Shown piece by piece: positions 9,067 through 17,798 of a DNA stretch of 64,000 nucleotides. The stretch is from CAYQVO01 sp964421085. GTDB lineage: Bacteria > Bdellovibrionota_C > UBA2361 > CAYQVO01. Under the pieces are notes generated by a model, which was not told where the DNA came from, searched no databases, and saw nothing but the letters and a program-made list of their open reading frames with translations. The position numbers and the translations under genes were made by a program. The stretch spans positions 33,222 to 97,221 of the forward strand of contig CAYQVO010000010.1 in NCBI GenBank assembly GCA_964421085.1, written 5' to 3'. The first letter of the stretch is position 1, and the number at the start of each line of letters is the position of its first letter.

Positions 9067-11488
9067 GAGGCCCCAGTGCGGCGACTACAATGGAATTTTG
9101 GGACGGCTTCACAGCTTTACCGCAGACACGCCGTCTTTTGCCCTCGAGATAACTCCGGCGGGTGGTCTGAATTCCTTCAGGAGACGAAATATCGACAAAA
9201 GTGCTCATCTGAAAGACCTGGGATATAACACTCCCGATTGCCTTCCCGTCAGAGTGGCGGCACCAGGGGATTGTTTCCTCCTGCCCATGATCGGAGTAGA
9301 TCCAGAGATCATAATGCCGCCGTTCCGACCGGACACCTGCCTCGAAGATTCTGCGCACGCAGCCATCGATACCTTTGAGCGCCCAGTGAGCGAAAAGAGC
9401 GGAGGGCCCTCTCCTGTGCGCCTGCTCATCATAGCCAAGAAAATTAAGAAGTATCACTGGAACCCCGCGGGCGATGTCTATGCAGGCTCCGAGTGTTATT
9501 ATTTCGCGCAGGGCGATCGAAATGCTCACGCGGGCAGGAACAAATTTTATCTCTTTCCACGGATGCTCCCCCTGGCGAATTCCCTCGATACTGTCCACAA
9601 GCGAGAGCAGCATCTCGATTACAGACAGCCCTGCAACTCTCAGCGTCGATCTAAAGTAGACAATTGCGAGAAGAAGAAGCCGGGCCGGCCGGACCATGGC
9701 AAAGGTGCTTGACCACCCAATCGATGTCGCGCAATAGTTCACGCCGTCAGCGCCTCCTCCGAAAATATTGGAATAAGAAGCGCCTCCTTTCAGCAGGCCT
9801 TCTCCTTCCTGTTTCAGCTTTTCTTCGATCTCCCGGGATGCTTCAGCGGTCGACATTTTTCTGATTGTTCCGCTGCTTCTGTCGTAGAACTCAAAGGCGG
9901 GAACGCAGCATTTGACCCCGTAAAACAACTCTCCCTGCACCGCCGGGGTACTTGATGGAATTCCCGAATAGAAAGAGCCGGCCTCATAACCCTGTGTCGT
10001 AATCAGGCTCTTCAGGAACGGCATTCGCCTGACGGCCATGGCCCGTTCGAACTGCCGGCGGGAGAGACCGTCAATCTGCACAAGAATCAGACCGCGATCG
10101 GCTTTTGTGCTCTTGAATTCAGGAAGTTGAAGCAGAGCACGGGCCCACCTTATCCGTGACAGCTTTCTGCGGATCCACCCCCACCATTTCTCGACCCGGG
10201 CATGCACCCGGCCCGGCCACCGTGCCGGACGAATCATCCCCTGCTTGAGCGAGACCGCCACGTTGTTCCAGATTTCCCATTCGGCCTCGATACGCTTCAG
10301 AGTACGCCACCATACACTCTTGTCGGGATCCTGATGGCGGGGACGCGTTGATGAGAGAGTCTCATAAAGAGACGCGAGACGATCGCAGGATGCTTCGCTT
10401 GAAAATCGAAACGCGGTGCGCGCACAAGCCTGAATCATCGCTTTGCGTTCCGCTTCCGGCATGCGAACGAGTTTCTCAATCGCGCCTGCGAATTCTTTCC
10501 TGCTCTCTGTCCGGACAAGAAATCCATTGACTCCATCTTCGATAACATCGCGTGTTCCAGTGGCGTCCAGCCCTATCACCGGCACTGAAGCTGCCATTGC
10601 TTCGACCAGAACCATACCCTGCGTTTCTGATTTTGACGCAAATACAAACGCGTTCATCGTGCGGTAAAACCTGACAAGGTCGGCGCCTGTATGCACTCCG
10701 GCAAAATGAATTCTGTTTTTCACTCCACCTTTCTTCAGGAGTCCCACCAGGCCCGGAATCGAGGGTCCGTCACCCGCCACAATGAAGTGGCACGATCTTT
10801 CCTTCTTCATGAATGCAAGAACCGACTCACAGAGAAACTGCAGATTTTTCTCCGGCGCGAGCCTGCCGACATGGCCGATCACGAATGCGTTCGCCGGAAT
10901 CCGGAGGCCGGCCCTGAGATTCCCCTTTCCACTCCCCGCAAACATGCGGAGATCCACCCCGGTCGGAATTACTTCGACCGGCACTCTGATATTTCTTTTG
11001 AGAAGTATTTCTTTCAGACTCTCACTCGGGGCGATGACTGCGTTGCACAGATTCCCGTATCCCACAGCAAGTTCAGCCGCGAACTCCTGGAGCTGCGGTG
11101 AATCAGCGGGGATGTAATGAGTGTAATACTCGTACATTGTATGGTGGGTGAAGACTATGGGACGCTCAAACCGGGCTGCCACGCGCAGAGCCGCATGGCC
11201 GAGGAGAAACGGATGATGCGAGTGCACAATGTCCGGTTTGAAGTCGTCAAGGATGTCGGACAGGGGACCGGTAAACGGAAGAACGACGGAAAAATCCGTC
11301 CCGCTGAACCGCTGGATAGCAGGAATGCGGAACACATCCCTTTCGACCGCAGGGGCGCCGGCGAACTGCGGGCACACGACAAGTACACGATGCCCGCGCC
11401 TGCGGAGTTCCAGAGTACACCTCTCGACGGAATGCGCGACCCCTCCAACATGGGGAAGATAAGTATTCGTCATCATCACGATGTTCAT
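9023..11488 (-). CDS. GT4 glycosyltransferase fused to an alkaline-phosphatase-superfamily phosphodiesterase
   Basis: The product has 821 residues. Residues 1 to about 385 are a GT-B fold, family 4 glycosyltransferase: 'MMTNTYLPHVGGVAHSVE' at the start, 'VGRLAPEKNL', and the donor-site 'FVFASKSETQGMVLVEAMA'. Residues about 470-821 are an alkaline-phosphatase-like phosphodiesterase: 'LVQIDGLSRRQFERA' with the metal-binding Asp, 'LNFLGYDEQAHRRGP' and 'IYSDHGQEE', all metal ligands of nucleotide pyrophosphatase-type enzymes. The domain stops early at 'HVYLVS'; its expected end is encoded in the +1 frame in the next gene (7819-9066). The ATG overlaps the TGA of the upstream glycosidase gene (ATGA), so the genes are translationally coupled. 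Confidence 0.85.
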   Translation of the reverse strand: MNIVMMTNTYLPHVGGVAHSVERCTLELRRRGHRVLVVCPQFAGAPAVERDVFRIPAIQRFSGTDFSVVLPFTGPLSDILDDFKPDIVHSHHPFLLGHAALRVAARFERPIVFTHHTMYEYYTHYIPADSPQLQEFAAELAVGYGNLCNAVIAPSESLKEILLKRNIRVPVEVIPTGVDLRMFAGSGKGNLRAGLRIPANAFVIGHVGRLAPEKNLQFLCESVLAFMKKERSCHFIVAGDGPSIPGLVGLLKKGGVKNRIHFAGVHTGADLVRFYRTMNAFVFASKSETQGMVLVEAMAASVPVIGLDATGTRDVIEDGVNGFLVRTESRKEFAGAIEKLVRMPEAERKAMIQACARTAFRFSSEASCDRLASLYETLSSTRPRHQDPDKSVWWRTLKRIEAEWEIWNNVAVSLKQGMIRPARWPGRVHARVEKWWGWIRRKLSRIRWARALLQLPEFKSTKADRGLILVQIDGLSRRQFERAMAVRRMPFLKSLITTQGYEAGSFYSGIPSSTPAVQGELFYGVKCCVPAFEFYDRSSGTIRKMSTAEASREIEEKLKQEGEGLLKGGASYSNIFGGGADGVNYCATSIGWSSTFAMVRPARLLLLAIVYFRSTLRVAGLSVIEMLLSLVDSIEGIRQGEHPWKEIKFVPARVSISIALREIITLGACIDIARGVPVILLNFLGYDEQAHRRGPSALFAHWALKGIDGCVRRIFEAGVRSERRHYDLWIYSDHGQEETIPWCRHSDGKAIGSVISQVFQMSTFVDISSPEGIQTTRRSYLEGKRRRVCGKAVKPSQNSIVVAALGPLAHVYLVSTPRRSD

Positions 11489-13780
11489 TGTGACGACGAC
11501 TCCATAACGACCTCCCGGCAGTCGGGGCCGACGGATATACTTCGCGTTCCGAAAAGCCCGGCATGAACAAGTTCAGGCGGGTTGTGCCACCGGGCCTCCC
11601 ATTCCAGATGAATATTCCCCGACGAGTTCCTGATCTTCACGGTGACAGGGCCGAACCGGGTCAATGCCGGACCATATGAAATCTCCCCTGCCCTGTCCAG
11701 CCACTCTCTTTGTATTCCCGCGCCAAGCACCAGAGAATTCTTTTTCTCCCGGACAAAAAGGCTGCGCATCATCATCAGCCACTCCGCGGACGCCCATCCG
11801 TGCTGGCCGTCTCCCATGCAGCCGCCCAGCGTCCGGGGGTGAATCGCCTCGGGCCACTGCCCGGTAGGACTGGCAAGATCGGCAGCGGCATGAATGATGT
11901 CCAGATATCGGGGATCCCCCTGCATCAGGAGAAGCTGCGCGATCTGAAGACTGAGGTAAACGTTGATTCCGGAATGCGTGATATGCTGGAAGAATCCCCA
12001 GTGGAAAAAACAGTTCTTCAGCAGATAATCGACAGTCCCGCGGACACGTTCGTCGTCCGCCTCCATTACGTCGAGAGGGTAAGCGCCTGTTATCGAACCG
12101 ACGGCGCCTGCATCCATACGGCGGTATGGTGAGGCGGGGATGCCTTTGTTCGGGGGCTTCTCTGCCTCCCTGATGCTTTTCATCAGATCGTTCCTGAAAT
12201 CAACTGCTTCAGCTTTCCACTGTGAAGCGTGCCCCGTATCACCTGCCATTCCGGCAAGCGATGCCGCACTTTCAAGCCCTGCCACTCCGAAAAAATCGTC
12301 CCAGTAGTAATAGTCATTGGGGCCCAGATGCTCGGCGCTGAAGCCCGCTGGAAGCAGTCCGTCATGGCGGGTACCTTTCGTCCCCCTCAGTCGCTTCTGC
12401 GAGATCCACAAAGCGGCTTTCTCAATGATCGACATCNNNNNNNNNNNNNNNNNNNNNNNNNNNNNNNNNNNNNNNNNNNNNNNNNNNNNNNNNNNNNNNN
12501 NNNNNNNNNNNNNNNNNNNNNNNNNNNNNNNNNNCAAGAAGCCAGAGCACCTGCCCGTTCGAATCCCATTCTCCTTCCTGCGAGTGAAAGTAGCCGTTCA
12601 GCTTCTGCCGGGCCGGAAAACGGCTGATTGCCTCCCGGACCTCTTCCACAGCTCCCTGGCAGAGGAGCGCATGAAGAAGAAATGCGGCATCACGGAACCA
12701 GAACCTTTTGTAGGTGTAAGGTCCGGGATAAACGTCCTTCGGTGTCAGCAGAAGAAGCGTCGTCAGGGAACTGTCGAAAAGAAGCGGCCAGTTCCCGACA
12801 GGAAGATTAAACCGGCACAGTTCGTTTAACCGGCTTTTCCACGATGTTCTCCTCCTCGGGGCTTCTGGAAAAGGCGAAAGGGGAATGTCAACTTTGACTT
12901 TTCTCTGCTCACCCGGAGACAGACTGTAAATCGCGGCTCCTGACGCCATTCCGACTTTGCACGCTGTGCCATCCGAATCCCTCCCGAGGCAGTGCAGAAC
13001 ATCCCCTTCCCTGTAATTCGAGAATGCGAATCTGTCCGGAACATCCCGGAAGATGATTGTATGCTCCCTGTTCACCAGGCACTCGGATCGTCCTTTCTGC
13101 GTTTCAATCCTGTGTATAAAACTGATTCCCTCTGCATTGTAAGGACGCATCGCCATTACAAGAGTGCCTGCCGCGGCTGAGACTGCGGACGCCTCGAGCC
13201 TCAGAACAGGAAGTCCGTTCTCCAGGAGCGCCTGTGCGGTGGATTTCAGCGACCAGCCGGGCAGTTCGACTGATGTCTCGACACAAAGAAGATCTCCAAT
13301 ATGCAGAACCTGCGAGACGCTTTCTTTGGATGGCAGAAGCATCTCACCTTCCCCGCTCCGCATCCACCAGTCGAGGGACCAGCCGTCGAAGTGCGGCGTA
13401 ACGAGGCCTCCAGGTCCGACAAGAGGAAACAATTCAAACCCTGGTATCCCGACCGCTGTCCAGTTTCGATGAGTAAGATTGACATGGGTGATGGAGAACG
13501 AGCGGGGCAGAAACGCGCCGTCGGCCGGGTCAAACTGCCGCTCGACCCAGAAAGGCCACACCCAGTCGAGGTTATGCTGAATCGCCTTTGTATTGATCAG
13601 CCCTCTGGCGTGCATGATCACGCCGGCACGCAGCAGTTCAATCGGTTCGGCCACTTCAGACGGCTGATTGAAATGGCTTAAGGCCCCGATCACGTAAAAT
13701 GGATCTATAAATCCATGGCTCCTCGCAAGAGTGCGAAGCAGAAAGCGCCATGGGAGCCATTTAACGGCAGTTAATTTCAT
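11485..13780 (-). CDS. Six-hairpin glycoside hydrolase (glycogen-debranching/trehalase-like), interrupted by a scaffold gap
   Basis: Two open frames, 12535-13780 and 11485-12436, flank a run of N and together give roughly 740-765 residues. The first part carries an N-terminal beta-rich region and then 'TYKRFWFRDAAFLLHALL', the 'WFRD' motif of amylo-alpha-1,6-glucosidase-type (alpha/alpha)6 barrels. The second part continues the barrel with repeated hairpins ('YYYWDDFFGVAGLESAAS', 'GQWPEAIHP'). The two parts are in different frames only because the gap placeholder length is arbitrary. No signal peptide is seen. The gene sits between two GT4 genes on the same strand, suggesting cytoplasmic synthesis and turnover of a glucoside or oligosaccharide. 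Confidence 0.75.
12437..12534. other. Scaffold gap (98 N)
   Basis: A run of 98 undetermined bases lies inside the six-hairpin glycosidase gene. Keeping the gene in frame requires a true length that leaves remainder 1 on division by 3, so 98 is only an estimate. Confidence 0.98.
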
Positions 13781-13877
13781 TGCGGGCCGGCATTATATTT
13801 TAACAATAGATCTCAGTTGCGCGTTCAAAATCGCATGATCGTTCTCAGCCCCGGAAAGAATTCGGCTGAAAAGACAT

Positions 13878-15290
13878 TCACGTCTCGTCACTTCTCCCCG
13901 CCCTCAATCCTCCTTTGAGAAAAGAAGAAAACGGATCGACTGGATTCGGAATTGCGGGACGGTTCCGGCTTGCGGGGGATGCGATTATTCTTCGCGCCGT
14001 TCGTGACGGAAAAGTGATGACCTGAGCGTTGCGCCGGACAGAAGTCGTTTTCGCCCGGGCTTCTTTCCGCCCGGCTGCCCTTGAGTAAACGTCCAGCATC
14101 TGTCCTGCGATGTTATCCCAGGTGAAGTGCGACTCGACCCGTTTTAAGCCTGCCCTGGAAAATCTGTTTCGAACTTCCTCTTCCTGCATAAGAAACCGGA
14201 TTGCTCCTGCGAGCGCGTCGGGTGAACGGGGTGGAACAAGAAGGCCCGAATTTCCCCGTTCCACCGAATACTTTATTCCACCCACGTTCGCCCCTATCAC
14301 CGGCGTGCCGCACGCCATCGCTTCAAGAGGAGTCATGCCGAAGGGTTCATACCATGGAGTACTTACAAAGACATCCCCCGCGCTGTAATAGTACCGGAGC
14401 ACGTCCGGCTTCCGCTGTCCGGTAAATACAGTCCTGTCGCGAATACCAAGCTCCTCACTCAGCCGCATCAGCCTGTCGAGTTCCGCACAGGCTGATCTGT
14501 CGGGCTCCTCGCCAGGACCGCCCACGACAACAACCACAAGATCCCGGAATTCGGAGTACCGGGCAAGAACAGCCACTGCACGGAGCACATTGTCTATACC
14601 TTTTCTGGGAACAAGCCGCCCGACCTGCAGCACGATTCGCCTGTCGGGCGGCAGTCCCAGGCGTTTCCTCGCTTCAATTTTCGCCTCCGGACGGAAAACG
14701 CGCAGATCAACGCCGCATGGAACAGTGGTCACTTTCGATGGATCGGCGTTATAGAGACAGATGAGGTCTTCCGCGTCCTGGGGACATTCCGCAATTAATC
14801 GATCCGCATTCTGCACCGCCTTCTCTTCGATGGTAAAACGGCTGTCCGGAAATTCATCCGCCTTCCCCTGATGAATCCTCCGGACCTTCCCAAGCGCGTG
14901 AAATGTGATGGCGAAAGGAAGCTGGAGCTTTTCCTGAAGATGAAGCGCAATCAAACCTGAGAGAAAAAAATGGGCATGGGCTATGTCGTACCGCTCCAGC
15001 CTGGCCCAGGCAGTGCATGCACGGGCAAACTCCGGCATATACGGAAGAAGATCTTCTTTCCGGATTTTTTTCGGGGGACCGCCTGCAAGGTAAAACACGC
15101 GAACCCGCTCATGCGTATGCACGATAGATGGACGTTCCGGGTGATCCTGCCTCGTGAATATATCGACTGACACTCCTCTGTCCGCCAGCGCCCGCGAAAG
15201 ATTCTTGACATAAACGTTCTGACCGCCGCAATCGGTCCCTCCGGACATCGCCGGCGGACTGGCATGGTCGCTTATCATCATTACCCGCAT
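13878..15290 (-). CDS. GT4 glycosyltransferase, sucrose-synthase/mannosylglycerate-synthase-like
   Basis: This GT-B enzyme of about 470 residues begins 'MRVMMISDHASPP' and has the acceptor-side loop 'GGTDCGGQNVYVKNL', characteristic of GT4 members related to sucrose(-phosphate) synthases and mycothiol GlcNAc transferase MshA. It also has 'GRLVPRKGIDNV' and the nucleotide-sugar motif 'TPWYEPFGMTPLEAMACG'. I chose the ATG at 15290 because 'aaggag' lies seven bases upstream; an in-frame ATG at 15314 has no such site. The last 60 residues are basic, Ser/Arg-rich and probably disordered. It is first in the minus-strand set with the glycosidase and the GT4-phosphodiesterase. Confidence 0.85.
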   Translation of the reverse strand: MRVMMISDHASPPAMSGGTDCGGQNVYVKNLSRALADRGVSVDIFTRQDHPERPSIVHTHERVRVFYLAGGPPKKIRKEDLLPYMPEFARACTAWARLERYDIAHAHFFLSGLIALHLQEKLQLPFAITFHALGKVRRIHQGKADEFPDSRFTIEEKAVQNADRLIAECPQDAEDLICLYNADPSKVTTVPCGVDLRVFRPEAKIEARKRLGLPPDRRIVLQVGRLVPRKGIDNVLRAVAVLARYSEFRDLVVVVVGGPGEEPDRSACAELDRLMRLSEELGIRDRTVFTGQRKPDVLRYYYSAGDVFVSTPWYEPFGMTPLEAMACGTPVIGANVGGIKYSVERGNSGLLVPPRSPDALAGAIRFLMQEEEVRNRFSRAGLKRVESHFTWDNIAGQMLDVYSRAAGRKEARAKTTSVRRNAQVITFPSRTARRIIASPASRNRPAIPNPVDPFSSFLKGGLRAGRSDET

Positions 15291-15456
15291 CGCCACTCTC
15301 CTTGACCTTTCCACAATGGCGATGTTAGCGGAGAGGCGATGACGCCCCTATGACAAGTGTCACCTGCTTCATGGCAACCGCAGGAGCTTCTTAAATACTG
15401 TGAGTGTGATCATCAGAACGAATATCCGCTTGTGCCGCGATCTTCTTCCTGACAAC

Positions 15457-15490
15457 CGAAAGAAAAGACGGCCCCCGGGATGAGGGCCGC
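15457..15490 (-). terminator. Rho-independent terminator of the 33-codon gene
   Basis: On the minus strand a six-base-pair GC stem (cggccc at 15469-15474 with gggccg at 15484-15489) is followed by a T-rich tract (tcttttctttc, 15468 down to 15458). It sits about 40 bases after the stop of the small gene at 15531-15632. Confidence 0.6.
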
Positions 15491-15530
15491 AATGATTGTT
15501 ACTGAAAGTGCAGGTTTAATCGACGCAGCA

Positions 15531-15632
15531 CTATTTGCTTCTTCCGGAGCCGCCTTTCTTACCGCCCCGTTTCGAAGATCCTTTCTCGCGATCGGTATCA
15601 GTCATCTTCCCGTCTTTCCTTTCCTGCGGCAT
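15531..15632 (-). CDS. 33-residue basic Gly/Lys/Ser-rich peptide, unknown function
   Basis: The ATG at 15632 is preceded by a near-perfect Shine-Dalgarno (aggagg, seven bases upstream). The 33 codons begin MPQERKDGKM and end in a Gly/Lys/Ser-rich tail (SKRGGKKGGSGRSK). A terminator follows. The composition is that of an unstructured cationic peptide, possibly nucleic-acid or phosphate binding, but no family is recognised. The upstream neighbour is the PAS histidine kinase at 15794 and the downstream one a GT4 gene; spacing suggests it is its own transcription unit. A good ribosome site plus terminator is the main argument that it is real. Confidence 0.6.
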   Translation of the reverse strand: MPQERKDGKMTDTDREKGSSKRGGKKGGSGRSK

Positions 15633-15793
15633 TTTTAAGTCCTCCTCATCACAAGACGGGCCCGTTCAAGGAGCCCGAATAGAGTTTCGCGCGGATTATT
15701 TCCACTGCCGCAGGAAGGCGGCAATGACAAGGATCGCCGCGCCGTTCTGTTACTTTCAGTTCACCGGAGAAAGGAAGCCCTGCTGCCCGGCAT

Positions 15794-17050
15794 TCAGGTG
15801 GAGATTGCGATCAAAGGCAGTTGCAGGCGGAATTCGCTTCCCCGCCCGGGTCCATCACTCGACGCGTCGACCGTTCCGCCATGCATCTCAGCCAGTTTTC
15901 GGACAAGTGGAAGACCCAGGCCCGGTTCGCCGCTTCGTCCGTGAAGATATATATCTCCATGCTCTAACAGCTCAAAAATCCGGGATCTCATCTCCGGCAG
16001 TATTCCCACTCCGTTATCCTTTATCCGCACTACCGCCATGTCGCCTTCCCGCACCCCGGTGACTTCGATCTTTCCACACTCATCGGTATATTTCGCCGCA
16101 TTGATCAGCATATTCACAAGCACCTGCTCAATCCTCGACGGATCGGCATACACAAAAAGCGACTCGTCAACAGATACAGTGAGCGCCTGATTGCGTTCTT
16201 CCATCGTCTTGCGCACGACGTCGACAACCCGCTCAACGACAATCGAAAGAGCTATTCTTTCCTTGTTGAGAGAAACTTTACCGCGGGAAATCCTCGATAT
16301 ATCCAGGAGATCGTCGATGAGCCGCGCCAGCTGCTGCACACGCTGACTTAGAGTCTTTTTTATGAAGGCAGATTTCTCCCCGGTTGTTCCGGGGTGACAG
16401 AGGAGATTCAGTCCGGCACTGATGGAGGCAAGAGGGTTTCTCAGCTCATGCGCAAGAATTGAAAGAAACTCATCTTTCCGCCTTTCTGCCGACGCTGATT
16501 CCGACTGGAGGCGCACGATTGCGGTGACATCTTCCACACCGACGGTGACAGCTGTGACTTCGCCGCAGGCGTTTTTCACCGGATACCACTGCCCAATCCA
16601 GCGATGCTCACTCCCGTCATCCGCTTTTGTGTTCCCCGACACTTCAACATTCAGAACCGGTTCTCCTGTTCTGACGACAGCCCTGAAAATGTCCTCGCCC
16701 CGGGCAGCAAGAGATGGCAAAACCTCATCAAGTCTTCGCCCCAGATGATCATCGATTGAGACTCCGTTCATTTCTGCCAGCTTCCGGTTCACCCGAGTAA
16801 ACCGGAGATCTTTGTCCAGAGTGCACAGTCCAACTGCCGCCGATTCAAAGATAGCTTCAATTTCCGCCGACCGCTCTCTCAGCTGCGCTTCGCTCCTCTC
16901 CAGCGCTGCTCTGAAGCAGGCAGCATCGTGCTCACCGCAATTATCGGGGGACGTTTCCCGATCTTCCGGCACGATTATTTTTTCTTCAACACTGCAGCAG
17001 CAAATTTTCTCCAGTGGAAGCTGATATGCGGACCCGTGATAATCTCCCAT
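15794..17050 (-). CDS. PAS-domain sensor histidine kinase, soluble
   Basis: The 418-residue protein has a PAS domain (about 55-185, 'AIFESAAVGLCTLDKDLRF'), a HisKA dimerisation helix with the histidine in 'LAHELRNPLASIS' and an HATPase domain with N box 'MLINAAKYT' and G boxes 'DNGVGILPEM' and 'GLGLPLV'. No membrane helix is seen, so it senses a cytoplasmic signal. The N terminus has a 'KICCCS' cysteine cluster (near residue 16) that could bind metal or respond to redox; this is inference. No response regulator is adjacent. Confidence 0.85.
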   Translation of the reverse strand: MGDYHGSAYQLPLEKICCCSVEEKIIVPEDRETSPDNCGEHDAACFRAALERSEAQLRERSAEIEAIFESAAVGLCTLDKDLRFTRVNRKLAEMNGVSIDDHLGRRLDEVLPSLAARGEDIFRAVVRTGEPVLNVEVSGNTKADDGSEHRWIGQWYPVKNACGEVTAVTVGVEDVTAIVRLQSESASAERRKDEFLSILAHELRNPLASISAGLNLLCHPGTTGEKSAFIKKTLSQRVQQLARLIDDLLDISRISRGKVSLNKERIALSIVVERVVDVVRKTMEERNQALTVSVDESLFVYADPSRIEQVLVNMLINAAKYTDECGKIEVTGVREGDMAVVRIKDNGVGILPEMRSRIFELLEHGDIYLHGRSGEPGLGLPLVRKLAEMHGGTVDASSDGPGRGSEFRLQLPLIAIST

Positions 17051-17155
17051 TGCCCTGAAACAATAACAAAACGTCGAAAGAAAGTTTAAAGAAGAATTGG
17101 CAATTATGGGACCACTTGGGATTCACACCGGCTCGTGATCTTCGTCATGTGGCGC

Positions 17156-17216
17156 CGTCATTTTCCCGGATCCAGCCTTCCTTGTCTTCCCGCAATCCGG
17201 GAAAGCCGGGATGACG
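17156..17216. repeat. Inverted-repeat intergenic element (cgtcat...atgacg)
   Basis: A 61-base segment is bounded by inverted arms: cgtcattttcccgg (17156-17169) and ccgggatgacg (17206-17216). Short elements with ends reading gtcattcccg/cgggaatgac are a common class of small palindromic intergenic repeats in bacteria. Only one copy was noticed in this window. Confidence 0.5.
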
Positions 17217-17462
17217 AAGGGTCATGTTCTGAGTGCATTCGGTGAATAATACCTGCGCGAACAGACGCGGAGCCCCGCCCGTTGACTCCTCTGCCTGCTT
17301 CTTCTGCGCGTGAAATTTCCGTCTTCGTTGCGAGCTGGGGCGGGAGAAAAGGAGTCTTCTTCATATTTTCAGTCGCAGCCGGAATTATTCCGGGAAAGTT
17401 TCCCGTCCACGGATGATCCTCATCATGTGCGTCCGGGGCTTGAAACGATAGATGAAAGAGTC

Positions 17463-17561
17463 AGCCCGTCGGGTTCGGGAAAACCAACTCTACCTGCCAA
17501 ATAAATTTCCGACGGGGGACCAACCTACGGGCTGCGAGTGACGGGGAGTTCGCTCGCAGCC
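17463..17561. repeat. Structured intergenic element with competing stems (repeat or cis-regulatory RNA)
   Basis: The segment agcccgtcggg (17463-17473) can pair with ccgacggg (17509-17516) or with acgggct (17527-17533), but not both. The second partner overlaps the 5' arm of a perfect nine-base-pair hairpin, ggctgcgag (17530-17538) with ctcgcagcc (17553-17561), which is followed by 'ttccttt' on the plus strand. This resembles an attenuator leading toward the glycosidase at 17799. The alternative is a decayed intergenic repeat: the minus strand reads two related blocks, 'gtaggttggtcccccgtcgg' and 'gttggttttcccgaaccc', a composition typical of dispersed repeats. Confidence 0.4.
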
Positions 17562-17798
17562 TTCCTTTCATGGAGTGCAGCGCAGCAGAATCCGGAAGTG
17601 AAAGTCGGCGATCGATGATCCTCGAATGCCGGGATAATCTCCCGCACTTTCGCGGCGCAACATGGCGCTCTCGACTCTCGACGCTGATCCGCGTAACAAC
17701 TGTCATCCTGATCCCGATCATATCCGCGGAAGTTCTCATCTAGATATACCTTTCCGAAACATCACCGATGGTTTTAGAGCCGGCAACGGAAAAACTTT

